A stretch of DNA of 64,000 bases, taken from NCBI GenBank assembly GCA_937927725.1, contig CALBSE010000008.1, positions 124,001 to 188,000 of the forward strand, written 5' to 3'. This document shows positions 58,914 through 64,000 of this stretch, in pieces (within the stretch, counting starts at the first letter, position 1; every line of letters begins with the position of its first letter). The position numbers were made by a program, and so were the translations under genes. This DNA comes from an uncultured Actinomycetes bacterium. GTDB lineage: Bacteria; Actinomycetota; Acidimicrobiia; Acidimicrobiales; Acidimicrobilacustridaceae. The notes under the pieces were generated by a model. It worked only from the letters and a program-made list of their open reading frames with translations, had not been told where the DNA came from and searched no databases.

Positions 58914-60350
58914 TCAGAATTGGAAGTAAATGAATGGCGCGATCCCCTCGGGACCAAGCGCATCAACCATGACAAGTCCACCAGCTAGCGCAGCGATTTG
59001 CAGGGCAGGGGCCCAGGTTGCAAACCACACTTCGGCTTTCTGGGGGAAACGAGCGGGCACGAACTGTGATGCAATGCTCGCCACGATGACGACCATCAAC
59101 AGCAGGCTCACGCCGGCGGTAGAGCCATGCGAGGCAAAGAGTCGACCCAGCAAGGTGAATGCCTCGTCAACAGACGTGGCCCGGAAGAAGACCCAAGCAA
59201 GACAGACAACATTGAACACCAAGAACCATTGCATCGCCTTTACGAGCAGTGGCGGCAAACCAAGTTCGTGGCCTTTCCACTTTGCTCGAACAATTCGTTC
59301 GGCCACGAGATAGCTGCCGTGAATTGCTCCCCACACGACGAACGTCCAGTTCGCCCCGTGCCAAAGACCACCAATGATCATGACGAGGAAGAGGTTCCTG
59401 TACATCATCGCTTTCGAGCCACGGTTTCCACCGAGCGGGATGTAGAGGTAATCACGCAGCCAACGCGACAAGGTCATATGCCAGCGGTTCCAAAAGTCCT
59501 GCAGCGTGAGAGCGATATAGGGCGAATCGAAGTTCTGCGGGAAACGAATGCCGAGGAGCAACGCAATACCAATCGCGATATCGGTGTAGCCACTGAAATC
59601 TGCATAGATCTGAATTGCGTAGGCATAAATCGCCATCAGGACCGCAAGCGGGCCGTAGGCATTCGGATTGGCGAAGACCGGATCAACAATCTGTGAAGCA
59701 AGGAAACTTGAGATCACGACCTTTTTAAACATTCCGCGGAAAATAAGCATGAATGCTTCTGCAGAACGTACGTATCGAGGATCGGGTTCCTCGTCGAGCT
59801 GTGGAGCGAACTCGCTTGCCCGCACGATCGGCCCGGCAACCAGATGGGCAAAAAACGACAGGTACACCGCGAAATCAAGCAGCGTGAGCGGCTTACGCCA
59901 CTGACCGCGACCAATATCGATGACATAACTGATCGCCTGAAAGGTGAAAAACGAAATACCGATTGGGAGAACGATGTTCAGGATTGGAGCATCAACGGAG
60001 ATGCCAATCGATCGCATCTTGTCGGTGATTGTTGCAACGAAAAAATCGAAGTACTTGAAGTAGCCGAGAATGCCGAGGTTGACCACGACAGCGATGCGAA
60101 CGAGCCACCTGCTGGCGTTTGTCCGCTCGCCATCCGGTGTCAACGTTCGAAAGACCGCCAATCCCAGGAACCAGTTACTGCCAATGCTCAAAAAGAGAAG
60201 CATCAAATAGTTCCAGTCCCACCAACCATAAAAGACGCAACTTGATGCGAGGATGAACCATCGCCAGGCGATCTTGTGGGGTCGAAGCAGCCAACTCCCG
60301 GTGAACACCACCAGGAAGAAGACCGCGAAATCGACGGTAGGGAAAAGCAT
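58914..60350 (-). CDS. MBOAT family O-acyltransferase
   Basis: The 478-residue membrane protein has about eleven spans and the MBOAT core: YFKYFDFFVATITDKM, LPIGISFFTFQAISYVID, YADFSGYTDIAIGIALLLGI, FWNRWHMTLSRWLRDYLYIP and GGLWHGANWTFVVWG with the active-site His. It resembles AlgI and PatA, which pass acyl groups across the membrane to an exported sugar. The SGNH gene follows after 13 bp. The ATG at 60350 starts the first helix (MLFPTVDFAVFFLVVF); a longer frame adds a chain without similarity and overlaps the divergent gene. Confidence 0.93.
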   Translation of the reverse strand: MLFPTVDFAVFFLVVFTGSWLLRPHKIAWRWFILASSCVFYGWWDWNYLMLLFLSIGSNWFLGLAVFRTLTPDGERTNASRWLVRIAVVVNLGILGYFKYFDFFVATITDKMRSIGISVDAPILNIVLPIGISFFTFQAISYVIDIGRGQWRKPLTLLDFAVYLSFFAHLVAGPIVRASEFAPQLDEEPDPRYVRSAEAFMLIFRGMFKKVVISSFLASQIVDPVFANPNAYGPLAVLMAIYAYAIQIYADFSGYTDIAIGIALLLGIRFPQNFDSPYIALTLQDFWNRWHMTLSRWLRDYLYIPLGGNRGSKAMMYRNLFLVMIIGGLWHGANWTFVVWGAIHGSYLVAERIVRAKWKGHELGLPPLLVKAMQWFLVFNVVCLAWVFFRATSVDEAFTLLGRLFASHGSTAGVSLLLMVVIVASIASQFVPARFPQKAEVWFATWAPALQIAALAGGLVMVDALGPEGIAPFIYFQF

Positions 60351-60473
60351 GGACAGGTTTCCCGAGTGGCTGGAGGAAAGAACTGGGTAGGCGGCGTCCT
60401 CGACGAGAACGGCGGTACCGAAACTACCGCAGCCCCTCCGAATCTCCGGGGCATAGCCCCCGGCCGATACCGA

Positions 60474-60479
60474 TAGGGT
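60474..60479 (+). promoter_or_regulatory. Candidate leaderless -10 (TAGGGT)
   Basis: TAGGGT ends 6 nt before the GTG at 60486 of the unknown gene. Confidence 0.45.
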
Positions 60480-60485
60480 CGACCT

Positions 60486-61088
60486 GTGCTTGACCACGTA
60501 TTTACCGATGCCATCGGCGCACTTCGAGACGCCTTCGAGGGAGCGATGCTCGAGCGACAGGCCTTCGAAGAGCGATTCAACATGGACATGCTCTTGGGCG
60601 ATATGACCTGGGAAACCACCTATGGCCTCCCGGGCGAAGGCGTACCGCCAAGGGTGCAGGCCGACCTCACCCTCACCTGGCCCACATGGGCCCAGACCGC
60701 CTATCGCTCCTGGTACATCGGAGAAACGCTCGACGAAGCTCCCCGCATCGATATCGAACTCGTCCTTCGGGTCCAGCGCCTGTCCTCGGCGCCCGACCCG
60801 GCGATGCTCGTCGCCGCCCTACCCGACCAAAGTCCCGCGATCGGAAACGACCGACTCGAACGGTCCGGACCAACGGTCGAGACCATCTTCGCGAGCACCT
60901 TCGACCAACCTGAGTACGCAATCGAAGTGAGTTACGAAGGCAGCTACGAAGTCGACGAAGAGACCCTTGCCGATGGCACTCGACTCGACGACAACGTTGG
61001 TGCAATGGGCGGGTGGATTTCAGCAATTCTCGTGAAGGTCGGAGACCTCCCGTGGGACTTTCTTCCGCCGCTCGACGAACCCGCGTAG
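60486..61088 (+). CDS. Hypothetical protein, soluble, acidic
   Basis: A 200-residue acidic protein that I do not place in a family. It starts MLDHVFTDAIGALRDAFEGA (amphipathic helix), has a Trp-rich middle (WETTYGLPGEGVPPRVQADL, LTLTWPTWAQTAYRSWYIGE) and a beta-rich second half (IDIELVLRVQRLSSAPDPAM). There is no signal peptide, membrane span, cysteine pair or known motif. GTG start after TAGGGT. It is divergent from the MBOAT gene and ends 1 bp from the convergent isomerase gene. Neighbours give no clear role. Confidence 0.72.
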   Translation: MLDHVFTDAIGALRDAFEGAMLERQAFEERFNMDMLLGDMTWETTYGLPGEGVPPRVQADLTLTWPTWAQTAYRSWYIGETLDEAPRIDIELVLRVQRLSSAPDPAMLVAALPDQSPAIGNDRLERSGPTVETIFASTFDQPEYAIEVSYEGSYEVDEETLADGTRLDDNVGAMGGWISAILVKVGDLPWDFLPPLDEPA

Positions 61089-61089
61089 T

Positions 61090-61947
61090 TCAGAACGACT
61101 CGGGTACAGGAAGCAGATCGGGGAATTCCGGTTCGCGCCCTTCGGCCTTGGCCGTAAACGTTTCCAACATGTCAGAGGGCTGGAACATCCCTGTTTGCCA
61201 GGTTGCAATGTGATTGAGACCGTCGGTCACGCTGTGATCGCGCGAGTACAACAACATTTCTTTCGTACCCCAGATTGCCAGCGGGCTCTTCGACGCAATC
61301 TCGTGGGCAATCTCGAGCACACCAGCAACGAGATCCTCGTGGGTCGGGAAAATCTCGTTGATGAGTCCCACCTCGAGCGCACGTTGAGCGGACATCCGAC
61401 GACCGGTGTAGGCCAATTCACGAGCAATGCCATCTGGAATGATTTTCGGGAGTCGTTGGAGTGTCCCAACATCGGCCGTCATCCCAATGTTGATTTCCTG
61501 AATCACGAAAAACGCATCCGCCGTGGCGTAGCGCATATCGGCTGCGGTCACCATGTCAACCGCTCCACCAATACAACCGCCCTGAATCGCTGCCAGCACA
61601 GGCATACGAACACGTTCGAACGACGTAAAGCTCTCCTGAAGCATGAGTGCGGTTTGGCGAAGTCGAGCACGAGTGCGACCCATCTCGTCAGCGTCTCCAG
61701 GGGTTATGGCGCTGTCACCCGAACTGAAGACGCCGAGGTCCATCCCGGCGGAGAAATGACGTCCCGTTGACGAGACAACGATCGCCCGAACATCGCCGCG
61801 TGCATCGAGACCGCGCACGATTTGAGGGAGTTCCGTCCAGAACTCGCGAATCATTGAGTTGAGTTCCTCGGGCCGATTTAATCGAATGTGAGCGACTTTG
61901 TCGGTGACCTCAACATCGAAACACGAGGAACGCGATGGCGAATTCAT
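61090..61947 (-). CDS. Delta3,5-delta2,4-dienoyl-CoA isomerase (crotonase family)
   Basis: The 285-residue crotonase carries the full active-site set of mammalian ECH1: Asp in GGCIGGAVDMVTAADMRYAT, Glu in FFVIQEINIGM and Asp in TADVGTLQRLPKII. The oxyanion-hole segment is HFSAGMDLGVF. This combination separates it from hydratases, which have Glu in the first position. It shifts double bonds in odd-numbered unsaturated acyl-CoAs, the partner step to 2,4-dienoyl-CoA reductase, encoded 9 kb away. The ATG overlaps the kinase gene stop by 4 bp. Confidence 0.92.
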   Translation of the reverse strand: MNSPSRSSCFDVEVTDKVAHIRLNRPEELNSMIREFWTELPQIVRGLDARGDVRAIVVSSTGRHFSAGMDLGVFSSGDSAITPGDADEMGRTRARLRQTALMLQESFTSFERVRMPVLAAIQGGCIGGAVDMVTAADMRYATADAFFVIQEINIGMTADVGTLQRLPKIIPDGIARELAYTGRRMSAQRALEVGLINEIFPTHEDLVAGVLEIAHEIASKSPLAIWGTKEMLLYSRDHSVTDGLNHIATWQTGMFQPSDMLETFTAKAEGREPEFPDLLPVPESF

Positions 61948-62960
61948 AACGCACCTTTCACGAGAGCAGAGAGGTTGACCTGCGGACGAGCGCCAAGATG
62001 AGAAATGGCTTCAGCGGCGACCACCGATGCGGTGCGAGCCGATGTGAGGAGATCGGCACCGCGAACCCACGCAGCGAGGAAACCTGCCGCGTAGAGGTCA
62101 CCAGCCCCTGTCGTGTCGAGAAGTTCGGTAGGCACTGCGGGAACATCGACGCGCTCGCCGTCCGAAGAAATGATGACCGAGCCGGCATCGCCACGAGTGA
62201 GACAAGCAATTGCGCAGTGCCCCGCTACCCGACGAGCCGCCTCTTCGAAGTCATCGACCTCGTAGAGGGAGCAAATTTCACCTTCATTCGCAAAGAGAAT
62301 GTCAACGTGATGTTCAATAATCTCAAGGAATTCGACTCGATGGCGATCGACGCAGAAGCCATCGGAAAGAGTGAACGCCACGCGAGTTCCTGCACCTGCC
62401 GCCCAGCCCATCACGTTGCGGAGTGCGCTCTTCGCCACGGGTTCATCCCACAGGTACCCCTCGAGATAGACAACGCGGGCTGTGGGCACGAGCGAAAGAT
62501 CAATGTCGTCTGTCGTGAGTTGCCCTGCGACACCAAGTGACGTGTTCATTGTCCGTTGCGCATCAGGCGTGACACAGATCAGACAGCGCGCCGTGCCCGC
62601 CACAGCATCGGCACCGGTCGCAGGAAACCCGTGAAACGCAACCCCCGCAGCGCGGATGTCATGGGCGAAGACCTCGCCCAACTCGTCATCGGCAACTTTG
62701 CCGATGAATGCCACGGAGATATCCAGCGAGGCCAATCCGGCAGCGGTATTCGCCGCTGAGCCACCTGAGATTTCGACAGCGGGCGGCATCGCCGAATAGA
62801 TCGTTCGAGCGCGATCTGGGTCGGTCAATTGCATCGACCCCTTAACCATTCCGTGGGTCTCCAAGAAGGAATCATCGGTCTGAGCAAGTACGTCGACGAT
62901 GGCATTGCCAACGCAGAGCACATCGAGGGATCGGTCTGAGGGAGGTAGGAGCGCAGTCAT
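61944..62960 (-). CDS. PfkB-family carbohydrate/adenosine kinase
   Basis: A 338-residue PfkB kinase: VLCVGNAIVDVLAQTDDSFL, the signature EISGGSAANTAAGLASLDIS, RVVYLEGYLWDEPVA, DILFANEGEICSLYEVDDF, and the second PfkB signature LLDTTGAGDLYAAGFLAAWV with the catalytic Asp. GGSAANT and the YLEGYLWD segment point to adenosine kinases over sugar kinases. It would recover adenosine from methylation cycles. Start ATG 62960 lies 8 nt after TAGGGT, and only 24 bp separate it from the divergent aminopeptidase start; a 604-codon longer frame runs antisense through that gene and is rejected. Confidence 0.9.
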   Translation of the reverse strand: MTALLPPSDRSLDVLCVGNAIVDVLAQTDDSFLETHGMVKGSMQLTDPDRARTIYSAMPPAVEISGGSAANTAAGLASLDISVAFIGKVADDELGEVFAHDIRAAGVAFHGFPATGADAVAGTARCLICVTPDAQRTMNTSLGVAGQLTTDDIDLSLVPTARVVYLEGYLWDEPVAKSALRNVMGWAAGAGTRVAFTLSDGFCVDRHRVEFLEIIEHHVDILFANEGEICSLYEVDDFEEAARRVAGHCAIACLTRGDAGSVIISSDGERVDVPAVPTELLDTTGAGDLYAAGFLAAWVRGADLLTSARTASVVAAEAISHLGARPQVNLSALVKGAL

Positions 62961-62968
62961 CGCGTCCG

Positions 62969-62978
62969 ACCCTACGCT
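62969..62978. promoter_or_regulatory. Overlapping divergent -10 elements (TAGGGT / TACGCT)
   Basis: TACGCT (62973-62978, plus strand) ends 6 nt before the GTG at 62985, and TAGGGT (62974-62969, minus strand) ends 8 nt before the ATG at 62960. They share the central TA base pairs. Both neighbours would be transcribed as leaderless messages from one 10-bp site. Confidence 0.6.
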
Positions 62979-62984
62979 GGCTCC

Positions 62985-64000
62985 GTGACCGATACTGAAC
63001 TTCTCTCCCAAGACGGCGAACCCAACCCCTTTCGCCTCGACGGCCCCGTCCGCCCCGTCCGTTACGAGCTCACCCTCGAACCTGATCTCAAGGGTGCCAC
63101 CTTTGCGGGCGAGGTCCTGATTTCCGTTTTGGTCTCCTCCCCGACCGACACCATCGCCTGCAACGCCCTCGATCTCGACATCCTCGCCGCCGAACTCATC
63201 GAAGGAACCCGCGATACCGGAGCACCGGTTGCAGTGACCGGGGTTGCCCTCGACGCCGAGACCGAACGCGTCACCTTCACTCTTGAGCGTCCCGTTACGG
63301 CCGGAGAGGCTCACCTCCGCATCCGGTTCAATGGCGAACTGAACGACAAGCTTCGTGGCTTCTACCGATCCACCTTCACTGATACCGATGGCGTTGAACA
63401 GATCATTGCCACAACCCAATTCGAAGCCACCGATGCACGCCGCGCCTTCCCCTGCTGGGACGAACCCGCCCATAAAGCATCGTTCGCAATTTCGCTGATT
63501 GTCGACGAGGATCTTTTCGCCGTTTCCAACGCGTCGGAACTTTCGCGAACGCCCGCTCCTGACCGCATCGGCAAAGATCTCGTTCGATTCGCCGAAACAA
63601 TGGTGATGTCGACCTACCTCGTGGCATTCATCGTCGGCCCGCTCGAAGCCACGATCCCGATCGACGTCGACGGCACGCCAATGCGCGTCATCTATCCAAG
63701 AGGCAAAGGCCACCTCACCGACTTCGCTCTCGAGGTTGGCGCCTTCTGTCTCCGGCACTTCACGAACTATTACGGCATCGCCTATCCAGGCGACAAACTT
63801 GATCTGGTCGCTGTACCCGACTTTGCATTTGGTGCGATGGAAAACCTCGGTTGCGTGACCTTCCGAGAGATTCTCTTACTCGTCGACCCGGCAACCACAA
63901 CACAAGCTGAACTCCTCAACGTCACTGACGTCATCAACCACGAACTTGCCCATATGTGGTTTGGCGACCTCGTCACCATGAAGTGGTGGAACGGCATTTG
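62985..64000 (+). CDS. pepN: M1 family aminopeptidase N (3' end outside window)
   Basis: The visible 338 residues cover the N-terminal beta domain (FRLDGPVRPVRYELTLEPDL, TQFEATDARRAFPCWDEPAH) and the start of the catalytic domain: exopeptidase motif FGAMENLGCVTF and zinc site HELAHMWFGDLVTMKWWN (HExxH). The distal Glu of the zinc site is just beyond the last codons seen. It removes N-terminal residues from peptides in the cytoplasm. GTG start, six bases after TACGCT. Open to the window end, so the full length (about 850 residues in the family) is not seen. Confidence 0.95.
   Translation, partial: MTDTELLSQDGEPNPFRLDGPVRPVRYELTLEPDLKGATFAGEVLISVLVSSPTDTIACNALDLDILAAELIEGTRDTGAPVAVTGVALDAETERVTFTLERPVTAGEAHLRIRFNGELNDKLRGFYRSTFTDTDGVEQIIATTQFEATDARRAFPCWDEPAHKASFAISLIVDEDLFAVSNASELSRTPAPDRIGKDLVRFAETMVMSTYLVAFIVGPLEATIPIDVDGTPMRVIYPRGKGHLTDFALEVGAFCLRHFTNYYGIAYPGDKLDLVAVPDFAFGAMENLGCVTFREILLLVDPATTTQAELLNVTDVINHELAHMWFGDLVTMKWWNGI

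Noticed and set aside
61944..63758. A 604-codon frame extending the kinase gene upstream
   Set aside because: The extra 266 codons run antisense through pepN, which has clear M1 aminopeptidase motifs, and show no domain. The kinase starts at 62960.

Overview
The window reads as the chromosome of a high-GC actinobacterium, most likely of the class Acidimicrobiia (inference). Supporting signs are the actinobacterial small ribosomal proteins bS22 and bL37, an Rpf-type lysozyme-like protein, F420-dependent LLM oxidoreductases, an AftD-like arabinofuranosyltransferase homologue, the DUF501-ppx pair, and many genes whose start codon lies 6-9 nt after a TANNNT -10 hexamer, as in leaderless actinobacterial transcripts. 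I see no phage, insertion sequence, CRISPR array or plasmid gene. About 92% of the DNA is coding and no gene-free stretch reaches 300 bp; the longest, near 170-200 bp, lie upstream of rplY, mfd/kimA1 and kimA2.

Layout. 1-10.4 kb: a partial F420 LLM oxidoreductase and a fused double acyl-CoA dehydrogenase, then a surface-glycan block (two methyltransferases, GT2, GT4 and a 1369-aa AftD-like GT-C enzyme), then tRNA-Leu(UAA). 10.5-14 kb: an unknown protein divergent from a four-cysteine PD-(D/E)XK nuclease, then MFS and GNAT genes. 14-43.7 kb: on the minus strand, a housekeeping block in the same order as Mycobacterium tuberculosis Rv1007c-Rv1026: metG, tatD, rpf, ksgA, ispE, (bS22 and tRNA-Gln), glmU, prs, rplY, pth, mfd, surA-like, mazG, eno, ftsB, DUF501, ppx. 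Two blocks interrupt it. The larger (15.4-24.5 kb) is a molybdenum-hydroxylase system of the form II CoxL type, placed between ftsB and DUF501; the smaller is a KimA-like K+ importer with an OB-fold gene, between mfd and pth.

43.8-54.8 kb: catabolic genes (three SDRs, an APH-like kinase, an MBL hydrolase, a crotonase, an LLM oxidoreductase) around a second KimA paralogue coupled to a short KdpD/KdpE pair, and an exported SurE-like lipoprotein. 54.8-64 kb: rsmI, DUF192, ychF, bL37, queF, an SGNH-MBOAT acyltransferase pair, an unknown gene, a dienoyl-CoA isomerase, a PfkB/adenosine-type kinase and the start of an M1 aminopeptidase.

How the genes fit together. The molybdenum-hydroxylase region holds the three enzyme subunits (S and M on the plus strand, L on the minus strand), MocA for the cytosine-dinucleotide cofactor, two XdhC-type proteins, a MoxR/VWA maturation pair and the SRPBCC anchor CoxG. 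CoxL has the form II motif AYRGAGR and not the form I AYxCSFR, so CO as substrate is not established. The 2,4-dienoyl-CoA reductase (52.0 kb) and the delta3,5-delta2,4-dienoyl-CoA isomerase (61.1 kb) are the two classic auxiliary activities for beta-oxidation of unsaturated acyl chains, and fit the acyl-CoA dehydrogenase and crotonase nearby.

The most interesting items are the intruded form II cox locus with its 48-aa membrane protein, the GlmU lacking its acetyltransferase half, the 24-bp bidirectional leaderless promoter between the kinase and aminopeptidase genes, a three-way-junction leader ahead of the rpf-like gene, and the widespread leaderless promoter layout.
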